64,000 nt of DNA from Maniola hyperantus. Taxonomy: Eukaryota > Arthropoda > Insecta > Lepidoptera > Nymphalidae. Under the pieces are notes generated by a model. It had not been told where the DNA came from. It saw only the letters and a program-made list of their open reading frames with translations, and did not search any database. Position 1 is the stretch's first letter; each line of letters begins with the position of its first letter. This document shows positions 10,815 to 22,124 of the stretch, piece by piece. The translations under genes and the position numbers were made by a program. The stretch spans positions 558,001 through 622,000 of the forward strand of contig NC_048536.1 of assembly GCF_902806685.2 (NCBI RefSeq). The letters run 5' to 3'.

Positions 10815-11215
10815 TGCAATTACTTACAGCATCAGGGTTGAGGAGTTGGGTCCTCGAGTTCAACCGCGTTGTAGGCGGGGCATTGACCCAAGTTTTGAAA
10901 TTGCTTCCTAAACTCTATACTTGTATTTTTAGTGATTGTTTCAAACCCGCAATGAAAAGCGTGCAAAACTCGGGTTCGATGCCACGCCTACGACGACGCA
11001 GCATTGACCCCGTGCACCTATATACGCAACGTTCATTGACCTCTGTCTAGCGTCAGTCAGATCTTTTATTTACAATACATTGCGAACTTATAAAAAATTG
11101 CAGGTTTTTTTTTAACGTTTTTTGTATTATCTTTCAGTAATTGTTTAGTTGTATCACCTGTCTTTGTTTTTGCTAGCGTTCTAATAACACCCTGTATAGT
11201 AGCGACACGTAACAG
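10815..11215. mobile_element. Inverted-repeat family M, copy
   Basis: Its interior (CGCAATGAAAAGCGTGCAAAA, GACCTCT..AGCGTCAGTCAGAT) matches 59640-59800, and the right side ends near TAACACCCTGTATAG. The open frame at 10814-11050 is not coding on this evidence. Confidence 0.6.
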
Positions 11216-11567
11216 TTATCGAAACTACTTCAACTGACACATTTCTATATAACATTTGTAATATTAGCCCAGCAAACTTAAGACCTAATTAAACAGAAAT
11301 GAGCTTCAACCAAACACTCGAAATATTATATTCAATATCGTATTTGATTCAACTCAAATATACACTTGGCGTCGATATCAAAACAAACAGCGCCGGCGAG
11401 CAGATATTACCTAGGTATTATAAGTAGGTACCTAGGTTCAATCCGAGCTAACTGCTGGGCAAATACGCCGCTCAAACAAATGAGAGCAAACACGGGAAGC
11501 AGAGCGTGTTAAGGTAATTGAATGCTCAAGTGATTTCGAATTATAGTCAAGAGTAGCTGATGGTTAA

Positions 11568-11990
11568 GGAGCTGATGCCCGCGACTTCGGGTGCGATTTA
11601 GGTTTTTAAAAATCCCGTGGGATCTCTATGATTTTCCGGGATAAAAATAAGCCTACGCCACTTTCCAGGGCATTAAGTATACCCATTACCCATGCGAAAA
11701 AGCACGTCGATTCGTTGCTCCGTTGCGACGTGATTAAAGGTCCAACCAACAAAAAATACTTTTACGCAAATACATATAATAACTAGCTGATGCCCGCGAC
11801 TTCGTACGCGTGGATTTAGGTTTTAAAAATCCCGTGGAAATTCTTTGATTTTCCGGGATAAAAAATAGCCTATGTCACTCTCTAAATCCAAAAAATCATG
11901 ACGATCCGTTACTCCGTTGCGACGTGATTGAAGGACAAACCAACAAACAAACACACTTTGTGATTGAAGGACAAACCAACAAATTTTTCT
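11568..11990 (-). mobile_element. Two partial Lep1-like copies
   Basis: Minus-oriented copies at about 11568-11750 and 11781-11960, each starting at the GATGCCCGCGACTTCG 3' end. The second has a complete ACTAG border. Both decay before the 5' end. Confidence 0.6.
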
Positions 11991-12184
11991 GTCATAGAAA
12001 TTATTAGACAGCCCGAGAAAATATTAGAAAAACGTCTAATTTTCTTGCTATTTCCAATGTAATCACAACTACCTCTTGAAGACCATATTTTTAACTTTTT
12101 GAAATCTTGTAAAAACAAATTATGACTTATAAGTTTAAAATGTCTTTCTGGAAGCATAACAATTTGACTCCTCGGCATTTTAAC

Positions 12185-12360
12185 TCTAAAGTGTCAACTG
12201 ACATGTCAAAAGTTCATGTTCAGGTTCATGGGTTCACCCATGGTTCCCCTTTATAATAAGGACTAAAATCGTACTTTTGACATGAAATTTGACACAAAAA
12301 GTCAAAATGGCGCGTGACGAGTTCAATTTTACGCGTACTTAGTTGACATTTTTAGTCATG
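12185..12360. repeat. Repeat family G
   Basis: Contains AAAATGGCGCGTGA and GACATG-rich arms shared with 33165-33265 and 60056-60207. Imperfect inverted repeat, non-coding. Confidence 0.5.
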
Positions 12361-12587
12361 TCTGTCTGTCTGTCTGGATGTATGTCACAGCCACTTTTTT
12401 CCGAAACTATAAGAGCTGTACTGTTGAAACTTGGTAAGTAGATGTATTATGTGAATTACGGCATAAAGTACTTGCAAACATCGATTACAAAAATAGAACT
12501 GCTTACAAATTTCACGGCCCATTACGCGCTAGCTCCAGCACTGCTCCTTCGTTTCCCCTCAATTGCTCCTTTCAGCAGCGGCGAGCT

Positions 12588-12881
12588 CAGTACCCGTAGT
12601 ACAAGATTTTACGTCTCACCAAACGAAACCAAATTCGAGAGTCGAAATACTTCCGCGTTACAGTAAAATGGACCTAAACAGCCTTGAATTGAAGTCAAAT
12701 ATTCAATGCCACTGATTTTAATTTCGCAATGTTTCCGCTTGGAGCGCTGGCTGTAGAAGTGTAGACAAACTTGAGCTTTAAAACAAGGCGTTAAGATCCA
12801 GTTTACTGTAACGCGGAAGTATTTCGACTCTCGAATTTGGTTTGGTTTGGTGAGACGTAAAATCTTGTACTACGGGTACAG
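12588..12881. mobile_element. Foldback MITE family F, copy 3
   Basis: 294 bp, same orientation as copy 2 and very similar to it, with CAGTACCCGTAG at the left and its inverse (one change) at the right. Confidence 0.8.
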
Positions 12882-13052
12882 CGCGCGGTAACGTTGCAAC
12901 TATTTCCTTTAAATCCTTTTCATTTTGCAACGCAATTTATTGCCTTAATGTGTTTCCTCGTTTAAGATTGATCCTTTTTGCTTTCGAAAACGGATTTACT
13001 CAGAATTTTTATTGCAAAGGAGTCTCCGGTTCAAATTAATTTATAGATTACT

Positions 13053-13205
13053 AGTTTATTCCCGCGACTTCGTCCGTGTGGACTACACAAATTTCAAACC
13101 CCTATTTTACCCCTTTTCGGATTAAATTTTCAAAAATCCTTTCTTAGCGGATGTCTACATCATAATAGCTATCTACATGCTAAATTTCAGCCCGATCCGT
13201 CCAGT
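13053..13205 (-). mobile_element. Lep1-variant fragment
   Basis: Minus-oriented 3' side (TATTCCCGCGACTTCGTCC) through GCTAAATTTCAGCCCGATCC. Followed by a short (TAA)n run at about 13205-13219. Confidence 0.55.
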
Positions 13206-13630
13206 AATAATAATAATAATCGAGGGTGTCATCACCATCCATAAGACGAGAACCTCGTGAGAGCTGAGACGGAGAAAAAACGCAAATATCTCGATCTGGA
13301 TCATGAGGATTCCAATATGTGGCATGTGGAGTCCACTGAAATCATCCCAATCGTCATATTTTATCTGCAAATGGGTTGATCCCAGTCAGCCTCGCTCACC
13401 ATCTGAGGCGACTGGGATATGCAGGTTTCCTAATTACGGTTTTTTTCATTGCTAAAACAAGTAATATTTACTGGATTACCAACACTAATATATAATTTAT
13501 GAAAATGTCGTGAAAATAACAATTATAGCACTATAAACGTTATTTCGTAATTTCGCCAGTGCTCTTAACAGTTTCCCCCATTAGAGAAGCTGTGAACAAA
13601 AACCGCACCGCTTTAACGTACGATGCAGCT
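13206..13630. other. Gap, nothing recognised
   Basis: No gene or clear repeat. The last 70 bp form the non-repetitive leader of the following minisatellite. Confidence 0.45.
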
Positions 13631-14015
13631 ATTGCTCGTTTCGCCAACTCAGATATTTCCGCACTATTGCTCGTTTCGCCAACTCAGATATTTCCGCACT
13701 ATTGCTCGTTTCGCCAACTCAGATATTTCCGCACTATTGCTCGTTTCGCCAACTCAGATATTTCCGCACTATTGCTCGTTTCGCCAACTCAGATATTTCC
13801 GCACTATTGCTCGTTTCGCCAACTCAGATATTTCCGCACTATTGCTCGTTTCGCCAACTCAGATATTTCCGCACTATTGCTCGTTTCGCCAACTCAGATA
13901 TTTCCGCACTATTGCTCGTTTCGCCAACTCAGATATTTCCGCACTATTGCTCGTTTCGCCAACTCAGATATTTCCGCACTATTGCTCGTTTCGCCAACTC
14001 AGATATTTCCGCACT
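13631..14015 (+). repeat. 35-bp minisatellite, 11 identical copies
   Basis: Eleven back-to-back copies of a 35-bp unit that starts ATTGCTCGTTTCG and ends TTTCCGCACT (385 bp). All copies look identical. The unit has no stop in any plus frame and 35 is not a multiple of 3, so all three frames stay open. They encode the same 35-residue cycle, which yields overlapping open frames of 137-168 codons. These are a geometric by-product, with no start context or homology to suggest a protein. Confidence 0.97.
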
Positions 14016-14469
14016 AATGCTCCATTCAGACCGATCACTATACGAGAAGTTAAGGCTTCAACACCTTTCATTCGCCTCTATTCATTGCAATATCATGCTT
14101 ATACACGAGCAATAACATTAATGTTATAGAATATTTTTTACAACTAGACAACTTAGTACCTATTTGATCACACTTTTTGATATTCATCAGATTTCCCTAA
14201 TTTCACCAAGCCAATGTATCATGGTTTAGTTAACATTCCTTGTATCTCTCCTTTTTTAAATTGCGTATGGCATCTGCCAAAAAGGGATAGCATTACAGTT
14301 TAACTAAACGGGGGTTAAATGCTTGGTGAAATTGGTTTTTAACGGGTAGTCTATTAAACAAATTTAAACATGACTATCCCGCCAAAAAAACTTACCAAAA
14401 AGTAAAAAAAATCACATTTGAAAATGACGCCATACAGCACTTACATTGATTTTTTTTTATAGTCAGGTC
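14016..14469. other. Gap, nothing recognised
   Basis: Holds no coding signal. It contains an imperfect inverted pair of GGTGAAATT/AATTTCACC-type words around 14200-14335 and A/T runs near 14380-14450. Confidence 0.4.
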
Positions 14470-15029
14470 ACTCGGGATAGTGTAAGGAAACCAATTACGA
14501 TATCCCATACATTCTAATCGGTTCAGGCATTTAGGAGTTATGGTGGAATAAAGAAACTTACATGCATCATTGCATGCCCCAAGGTAGAATTTGGACGTAC
14601 ACTAACAATACCTTTAAGTACTATCTGTCCCGGCTTACTCACGTGTGTAGTCGACGTTAGCCCGACTAGTTTCGAACCCATCCGGGGTCCTTTTTCAAGG
14701 GAGTCCGTCCGCGCACGCGCCGCGGTTTTGAGTCAAACGGACTCCCTTGAAAAAGGACCCCGGATGGGTTCGAAACTAGTCGGGCTAACGTCGACTACAC
14801 ACGTGAGTAAGCCGGGACAGATAGTATTTATAATGGAAATCACTCACGGTAGTTTAAACGCTAAGTAACCCAAATTCGCGATAAAGAGAATTGAATTAAA
14901 TTGAATTGAAAGAACCCTTAAGCATTATACTCCTTTTTTGTAGTATGTGATTATTCCACCATAACTTCTAAATGCCTGAACAGATTTGGATGTTTGGCAC
15001 ATTTTCAGAATCCTTACATCATCCCGAGT
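14470..15029. mobile_element. Nested palindromic element (outer inverted repeat)
   Basis: Arms 14470-14551 and 14951-15029 are inverted copies sharing ACTCGGGAT, GTAAGGA and TTCAGGCATTTAG..GTTATGG. Between them sits the perfect hairpin 14619-14826. Reads as one inverted-repeat element with another inside. The stretch 14827-14905 ends in a GAATT-rich run resembling a LINE tail. Confidence 0.65.
14619..14826. repeat. Perfect 90-bp inverted repeat (hairpin)
   Basis: Left arm 14619-14708 and right arm 14737-14826 are exact reverse complements by eye, around a 28-bp GC-rich spacer. Inner word: GACTCCCTTGAAAAAGGACC. Diverged relatives at 52166-52382 (complete) and 20190-20250 (partial) show it is a family. 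Non-coding. Confidence 0.93.
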
Positions 15030-16254
15030 TCGCACTGGCTATAAAATGGAAATAACCAATATGGCGCCTGTGTGCCGAGATAAGCTAATAACTACAAGTC
15101 TATCTTCGTTTTTTTTTAGTCAGTCCTATCAAGAGTATCATAAATGTGCCTCCATACCAATAAATAAATTGAAATGTGTACTTCAAAATGCCGTACAAAT
15201 TCTGGTGAGAGATCACCACTATACAGAATGACACAGTCATACAATGCATGCTTCGGAAATATTGACATTTTTTCCTCTCGAGTGGGCTCTTTCAAGAAGC
15301 TGGTCATGAATTATCTTGGGAATAATATTGCTATATTACACTAAGCCTGTAGGATAATTAGAACTTAGATAGATGGTATGGTACTAATATATTCTTTATT
15401 TATATTTTATACTACATTTATATATTTTTATACATGTAAGTATATTAATTAATAATAATAAATAGGTACCTATGTGGTTGACGTAGTGGGTAGCAAGTAT
15501 ATTATTATTATGTTATATTATTACTGTTTTTTATCCAAGCACTGCGTGCAACTGTTTGTTGATCCGAATAAATAAAAATAAAAAATAAAAATAAAATGTC
15601 TGCAGCACAACGCCCGTAACCCAGTAATACTACCGCTTCATGCTTTCGGTCCAAATTCCGCGTACGCAACTCTTTATAATCCTCTGGGGGTTACTTCAAC
15701 GGTCCGCCATAAACGTAAACATTATTTTATGTGCCGTCTTAGCTTTTACCGGGTTGAGCATCAGATGAAATGACGAAAATTCGCGTTTTTCAGATAATTA
15801 TGTAAACGAAACAAAGGAAAAAAATCTCAGCATCTACCCAGAGATTTAAAACCGAATCTATCGATAGGTTTTCATAATTCGTAGTTTTAGACCTTTATTA
15901 TTCAAAAAACCAGTCAGGTGCGAGTCGGGCTGGCACAGTCAAGAATTCCGTACCATTGTTTCTATTATATTTGGCAAGAGAGAGTTGAACCCATCATCTG
16001 CCATAATATATCCGTGTTCGTTGTCAAATTTAATAATCTATAATACCAAACACCTACCAAAGATTTTGAAGAATTTTTCAGAATTTCATATTACTTTTAA
16101 GGCTTTCATTTGATCCTTCTACATAGCAAAAATATTTGCTGTCTATCAGCTAAAATTCCAATCCTGTAACAAAAGGGAATACCTGCCATGTACCGACCTA
16201 CCTAGGTATTCTTTTGTTTTAAATACCTTGGGTGGATGAAATGAAATACTTATA
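15030..16254. other. Long gap, nothing coding recognised
   Basis: 1.2 kb of AT-rich sequence with TAA/TA-rich runs near 15440-15560. No conserved coding frame; open frames at 14986-15231 and 15116-15307 (opposite strands) lack domains. Around 15900-15950 a short CAGTCAGGTGCGAGTCGGGCTGG resembles the end of family A. Confidence 0.45.
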
Positions 16255-16579
16255 GTGCATTCAAAATAAACTGGCGTGATTCCACTTGAGACCGCCATTA
16301 ACAATAACAAGTCGTGGCGGGTGAATTCAAAAGTATCAACACTATGAGGTTGAACTTACTAACTAACTCGACTCGAATAGAATAAGTTTATTGTAACTTC
16401 TGTTTAATTTTGATTTTTTATAAAAGTTTAACTTTTAAAAACTTTCTTTTAAAAACATAAATATTCGTCTCCCAAACTTCACTACCTACTGATTGTTTAC
16501 GTGGCATGTTGAATGTAATCCCATTGTTATTTCTAATGACGGTCTCAAGTGGAATCACGCCAGTTTATTTTGAATGCAC
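16255..16579. mobile_element. MITE with about 50-bp TIRs
   Basis: Left arm about 16255-16307 and right arm about 16527-16579 are inverted copies (GTGCATTCAAAATAAACTGG at the outer edge) with only two or three differences. The 220-bp AT-rich centre is non-coding. No clear target duplication. Confidence 0.8.
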
Positions 16580-16964
16580 CGTACTAAAAACCTTTTAAAC
16601 TTTGAGTTTTATAAGGCTTAAAGTGAGCGAATATAAACCATCAGGAGTTCCTCAAACCTCATTAGTATGACGAAGGTGACATCGAGTCAAAGCCACTCAA
16701 TCACCTTGCAATACAACCCCAATAAATTGGCACACCTACTGACCACAATTCTCAACCCTAAGCCATTATAATTGAGTCTAGTTTACAACACAGCGAGGTT
16801 CACCTACATGGTACACCCTGCTTCGTCATCCCGATGTCATAAATCTTGCGTCATGTAGTGACAATTTTGATTTGCTTTTTGGTGGCAAAACCTAGACAAT
16901 AATATTTATATCTACAGTTTGAATTTTGAACTAAACTGTATGACGTAGGTATAAAGCATATCAT

Positions 16965-17135
16965 TAGAGCCTCAATAGCTCAACAGGTAAAGGAGTGGAC
17001 TGAAAACCGAAAGGTCGACAGTTCAAACCCCGCCCGTTGCACTATTGTCGTACCTACTCCTAGCACAAGCTTGATGCTTAGTTGGAGAGGAAAGGGCAAT
17101 ATTACTCATTTAACATGACTAATATTCTTTTTAAA
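16965..17135 (+). mobile_element. SINE family E (tRNA-like head)
   Basis: Head with AATAGCTCAACAGGTAAAG (A-box-like) and GGTCGACAGTTCAAACC (B-box-like), then a body ending CTAATATTCTTTTTAAAA. A GACTGAAAACC loop-like stretch recalls tRNA-Phe. Second copy at 32545-32735. It is a SINE rather than a functional tRNA because the sequence continues past the tRNA region with a shared body. Confidence 0.65.
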
Positions 17136-17139
17136 AAAA

Positions 17140-17355
17140 CTAGACGATGCCCGCGACTTCGTCCGCGTGGATTTAGGTTTTTAAAATCCCGGAGGAACTC
17201 TTTGATTTTCCGGGATAAAAAGTAGCCTATGTCCTTCCCCGGGATGCAAGCTAACTCTGTACTAACTTTGATCAAAATCGGTTGAACGGTTGGGCCGTGA
17301 AAAGCTAGCAGACAGACAGACAGACACGCTTTCGCATTTATAATATTAGTATGGA
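17140..17355 (-). mobile_element. Complete Lep1-like Helitron-type element
   Basis: Minus-oriented. The CTAG terminus is at 17140-17143 and the TC start is at 17354-17355 (plus strand ..TATGGA), set between A (17139) and T (17356), the A/T target rule of Helitrons. A CG-rich short hairpin lies just inside the CTAG end. 216 bp, non-coding, inserted at the tail of SINE E. Confidence 0.75.
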
Positions 17356-17486
17356 TGGAAATCATTCACGATAGTTTAGACAATTTCTTAGTATATAAGA
17401 TAATTTATAAGTTTAGGTTAAAATAAAATTACTTATTAGGTAGTCATAAATTAGGCTAGATCGTAATACAATTAATTGAGTAGCTA

Positions 17487-18054
17487 ATGAGGAAGTTTTT
17501 AGTCAACGTTCGATAAAATTTTCATAGATGGCGCTAAATTAATAACACCACTAAAAACGAAAAATAATAATAATAATAATAAAAACCTTTTATTCAGCCA
17601 AATTTACAAATAGGTAGAAACAGGTAGGGTGTCGTAGTCCCTGGGGAACCAAGGAGCCGACCAGTGTCCATGCTCCTTGGTTCCCCAAGACCCAGGCACC
17701 CACTTCTTAAAACTAGCTTAGTGTCTATCTTGGCCGAACACCTATATCTATATGATCTATGCTTTAGGTCAAGTCAATCCTTACGTTTCTTCCCCGATGC
17801 AAAATTAATTAATTACTTCTATTATAGTTCACAGATTTTGTGGCGAGAACAGAAACATAAGGAAAACTGCAGTGCACGCTAGCTGGTAACTCTTCATCTA
17901 TGTCATTGATTGACACGACCTAAACATTAAAGCATAGATATTATTTTATAGATATAGGTATTATTTTTCGTTTTTAGTGGTGTGTGTGGTGGTGTTAGTA
18001 ATTTAGCGCTATCTATGAAAATTTTATCGAACATTGACTAGAAACTTCCTCATT
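17487..18054. mobile_element. MITE with about 80-bp TIRs
   Basis: Arms about 17487-17570 and 17963-18054 are inverted copies beginning ATGAGGAAGTTT. The interior holds a smaller hairpin at 17641-17693 (CTGGGGAACCAAGGAGC and its inverse). The open frame at 17664-17882 is not supported as coding. Confidence 0.7.
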
Positions 18055-18271
18055 GGCACTCAATAATAAGGAAAAAAATTGTAGCGAGCACCCGCTTGCC
18101 GCGCTAATGGGTATCGGTTAGCAAAATAACGAGTATGCTGTTTTTGTGCTTACAATTTTATACTTTCACATTGGAAAATTGATAATTTTGTATGTGAATA
18201 TAAGGAGAATTTTTTACCTGTTTTTAACGTAATAACATCGAATAAATCGTTATGAAAGGTCAACCGCCGAA

Positions 18272-18660
18272 TCCAACTCGGTTGGGCAGTGTTTAGGAAG
18301 CTTCGAGATGTCTTCTTGTCCATCCTCAATGCTTGAAGACCAAAGTCTTCGAACAGTACGTGTTGCCAGTGGTAACATAATATGTATCCGAGACATGGTC
18401 GCTAACTATGGGCCTCATAAGTAAGCTCAGAGTCACTCAGCCGGCGATGGAGAGAGCGGAGTTTCTCTACGTGATCAAATCAGAAATGAGGAGATCCGTA
18501 GGAGAACTAGAGTAACCGACATAGCTCAACGGGTTGCGAAGCCGAAGTGGCAATGGACAGGGCACATAGTTCGTACAACCGATAGACGATGGGGTCCCAA
18601 GGTGCTGGAATGGCGACCTCGCACCGGAAAGCATAGCGTTGGAAAAATAAGCACGTAACC
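18272..18660 (+). mobile_element. RTE-type LINE fragment (ORF C-terminal side)
   Basis: In-frame pieces read FEQYVLPVV, SLTMGLISKLRVTQ, then after a shift RDQIRNEEIRRRTRVTDIAQ and KWQWTGHIVRTTDRRWGPKV. This is the familiar end region of lepidopteran RTE-type reverse transcriptases. It is frameshifted and truncated at both ends. Confidence 0.75.
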
Positions 18661-18711
18661 TAAGTAAATGACAGTAATATTTTATGTTCCGCAAGAAAAA
18701 CATAAGTAATA

Positions 18712-18834
18712 TAAAAAAACCGGCCAAGTGCGAGTCAGGCTCGCGCAATGAGGGTTCCGTACTACAGTCGTATTTTTTCGACATTTTGCACGATAATTCA
18801 AAAACTATGATGCATAAAAATAAATAAAAATGAC
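18712..18834 (-). repeat. Family A fragment
   Basis: Minus-oriented end, from AACCGGCCAAGTGCGAGTC to AAAATAAATAAAAATG. Truncated. Confidence 0.75.
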
Positions 18835-20027
18835 CATGACAATGTAGCAGAAAAACCACAAAAAAAACTAGGGTTAGGTAGGTAGGTACGTCAGGTAAGA
18901 AATTATACATACTCGTATATAGAACAAAGAAAACATTCCCAGTCCTTAATTTCTTGCATAAGTACAACCCACAAACTTTAACACTAACAAAACACACTTT
19001 TATTCATAGCAAAAAGATACATTTACAGATGGAGCTAAGGGCTATATTCGCACAAACTTATTTCGTGTAAAGGTAAACTTGTGACAAAGTAATGTAGGTC
19101 TCAATTAAGGTGCACAAAAGCGAAAGTTTCTTTGATGGTTGCCTTCCCTCCCCTCACCCTCAACTTCAACCCCTCGACTTGGCCGTAATTAATTCCTTTA
19201 TAAAACACCCCGGCATGGCGTAATTAAATATTATTTGTATGTCAATCTCAAACCTTTCGGTAAATGTTAAGCTGTGGTCACACCTGCGCGTCACGAACTC
19301 GGGATGCGGGTGCGTCCACGACGCGAATCTATAACATGGGGTTTATTAAATTGGGTATTTGACTCCAATTTTTTTATTACTTTATTATAAACTAGGATAA
19401 AAATAATGATGTAAACTACGGTGCTACGGCTATGATTTTTTGAAAAAAATTAAATATGGCGGCTGCACGGCGCCATTATCAAATATGAAAATTTTACTTT
19501 TCAGTTAGTTTTTGGCAGAGCAGTCGTGTTTCTTTTAAATTTTTGTAAAATTACGACTTGTATGCCTTTTCGGGCCGCCATGTTTGATGAAACCTTTTCA
19601 TCTGGCTCTAAACTTGCATCTCTTTAGGAACAGATTGCGTTTTCACGCCTAACTCGGCTAGGACAGCTTTGCTTTATTCCGTTTAGCGGGATGGGATGGT
19701 ATTTGGCGATTTTGCTTCATCCCGACAAACGGGATGGGACAGCGTTTGGCGGCGCATAAGCGTATGCCGCCGGCTGCGCTTCCCACTGGCCTAAATTACT
19801 AAATTGAATGCGCTCAATTTTCACAGTTTTCCTATCTCTTTCCGCTCTTTTGCTTTTATTAATTCGAAAGCAAAATTTAACTTCAATATCAAGCAAAGCT
19901 AAAACAGTATTTTCATGCAATCTGGGAAAGTTGACCGTCATATTGAGTTTTTTAAGATGGTTCTTAGACTTGCGGTGTAGCGTTTTTGTGACTAAACTGC
20001 TACTTTTACTTTGTAAGTAAGTATTCT
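18835..20027. other. Gap with a repeat shared with 62.8 kb
   Basis: No gene seen. Around 19430-19560 a stretch with GGCGCCATT and GTTTTTGGCAGAG resembles 62795-62890. Around 19130-19260 there is a less AT-rich stretch with several TAATTA words. The minus-strand open frame 19717-19941 has no domain. Confidence 0.45.
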
Positions 20028-20250
20028 CATGTCTGCTATAAGACCTACCTACCTGCCAAATTTAATGATTCTAGGTCAACGGGAAGTACCCTGTAGATAT
20101 CTTGACAAAGCGACAAGATAGACAGACAGACATATAGACAACAAAGTGATCCTACAAGGGTTCCGTTTTTCCTTTTGAGATATGGAACCCTAAAAGGACC
20201 TCGGATGGGTTTGGCACTAGTCGGGCTAACGTCAACTAAACACGTGAGTA
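20028..20250. repeat. Family A fragment and partial hairpin-family arm
   Basis: About 20028-20195 is the GGTTCCG side of family A in minus orientation. About 20196-20250 (GGACCTCGGATGGG..CTAGTCGGGCTAACG) is one arm of the inverted repeat seen complete at 14619 and 52166. Confidence 0.6.
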
Positions 20251-20257
20251 AACGTTG

Positions 20258-20600
20258 ACGACCTCCCTGGCGCAGTGGTGAGCGCTGTGGTCTTATTAGT
20301 GGGAGGTCCCGGGTTCGATTCCTGGCAGGGGTTTGGAATTTTATAATTTCTAAATTTCTGGTCTGGTCTGGTGGGAGGCTTCGGCCGTGGCTAGTTACCA
20401 CCCTACCGACAAAGCCGTGCCGCCAAGCGATTTAGCGTTCCGGTACGATGCCATGTAGAAACCAAAGGGGTATGGGTGTACTAGAAACTGCCATACCCCT
20501 TCCGTTAGCCCGCTATCATCTTAGACTGCATCATCACTTACCACCAGGTGAGATTGCAGTCAATGGCTAACTTGTATGTGAATAAAAATAAAAAAAGGCC
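20258..20600 (+). mobile_element. SINE family D, near full length
   Basis: tRNA-like head with an A-box region (TGGCGCAGTGGTGAGCG) and B-box region (GGGTTCGATTCCT), an approximately 200-bp body, and a 3' tail (CATCATCACTTACCACCAGG) ending in an A-rich run. The tail matches the LINE at 9740-10071. Other copies: 24445-24555 and 32290-32470, both minus. Confidence 0.75.
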
Positions 20601-21420
20601 GGTGTGTGATATAATACCTATGTATGATGATAATCATGATTGAAATTGTCTCACGTGGCCGAAATTCGTCGAGCAGAGCTTTACTATTTTTCCTATCTAT
20701 ATTCTACCGGTATTCTACGAACTCTAACCACAAAGTGATAGGTATAGCATGGAGCATATAACGTAGAGACGTAATAAGAGTTTATTGCGGTGTTGAGGCG
20801 ATAGTGCGAGTGTTATTGTGTCCTCCCCCTCCGGCCCACAATACAAATCCGCGCACAAAACATCTCGGGATTCTCGCACTAAGGTTATTCGATTCGTGTA
20901 TAGACGGAGATTGTAATCTTGCCCTATATTTATGGCGCCTCATGCTTTGATAACCTCTTATTCGTAACAATAAATTCTAGTGTAAGTGTTTATTTGTAGT
21001 AGGGTACGATTGCTAATTTGAAAGTGAAATATCACTAATTGATTATCGCACTTGCACTGTTTGCTAAATTATGACGCTAATTATAATTAACAGACAATTA
21101 GGATCCAAGTCAATATAATATATTTAGCAAGTTCGTTTTCACGGAAAGTAAATTTTGGCATTTAGTGCGACATGTGCGCTGCCGCTTCGCAATCGTTGGA
21201 TGACAGCAATCAGAACTAATCTATACCTAGCTAGAGTCAGAACCCTCCTCATACTTATTGCAACATTGGATCGTACCACAGACCACCACCAATAGACGCC
21301 TAATAGCCGGAGACCCCCGATCGCCAAAGGCTTGCTTGCTTAGCATAAAAGTCGTCCCACGCCCGTTCGGTACCCTCATTCCACACATTGTCTTGATTAC
21401 GTGACTTTTGAGTCCACCAA
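20601..21420. other. Gap, nothing recognised
   Basis: 0.8 kb without a supported gene. Minus-strand open frames at 20782-20970 and 21139-21327 have no recognisable domain or splice context. Confidence 0.45.
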
Positions 21421-21606
21421 TCTAAATATATAAAAGGAAAAGCTGACTAACTGATTGACTGATCTATCAACGCACGGCTCAAACTACTGGACGTATCAGG
21501 CTGGAATCTTGCATGCAGATAGCTATTAGGTATGACGTAGGCATCCGGTAAGAAAGGATTTTTGAAAGTTCAATCCCCAAGGGACAAAGTCGCGACCATA
21601 AGCTAG
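21421..21606 (+). mobile_element. Complete Lep1-variant Helitron-type element
   Basis: Begins TCTAAATATATAAAAGG directly after an A and ends ATAAGCTAG directly before a T. 186 bp with a CTGATTGACTGA run. Same variant at 23290, 27555 and 29645. Confidence 0.7.
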
Positions 21607-22124
21607 TCACAACAAAGTATTCTCCCCTGTCCCCCGCCAACATTTTACGATTTTGTTTCCATGCAAAACTTTGTACTCTTAAAAGAGCGTACTCTTAAGG
21701 TTCAATTCTCCGTGGATCGTACCGAAACGCTAAATTGTTTAGAGGCAAAGCAATGTTCAAGCTATAGCTACAGCCATTATGAGTTTGGCACAAACTTCCG
21801 CGTGTAATATGAGAGTAGGTATTCCCGGACAGACCAACATTAAACAGCTTTCGTTTACGTAAGTACATAGTCCGTACAACCAACAAAACTAAACTTTTGT
21901 GCAATAATGGCCCTGTTTGTGCATGTTTGTCGGTGTTCACACATTGCTGTTAAACTAATACGCAGCTGTATTTACAATTCACCTCATAAGCGGCTTAAAT
22001 TTTCCGGTTTCTAGGTAAGTATATTGGTTTTTGTGTAGTTCTACAACATTTAGCTGAGTTTTGCGCCTTTTCGTTGGCACAACACATTTTAGACCAATGT
22101 ACTTATGTAAGTAAATTTATCAAA
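21607..22124. other. Gap, nothing recognised
   Basis: No gene supported; the minus-strand frame at 21695-21940 has no domain. Confidence 0.4.

Noticed and set aside
13559..14129. Three overlapping plus-strand open frames of 137-168 codons
   Set aside because: They are the three frames of one stop-free 35-bp tandem repeat and encode the same cyclic peptide. No start context, domain or splice logic.
16965..17035. Possible tRNA-Phe-like gene
   Set aside because: Continues into a shared SINE body and has a second copy at 32545 with the same tail.
20045..20401. 118-codon minus-strand frame
   Set aside because: It crosses the boundary of a family A fragment and SINE D, both non-coding repeats found elsewhere.
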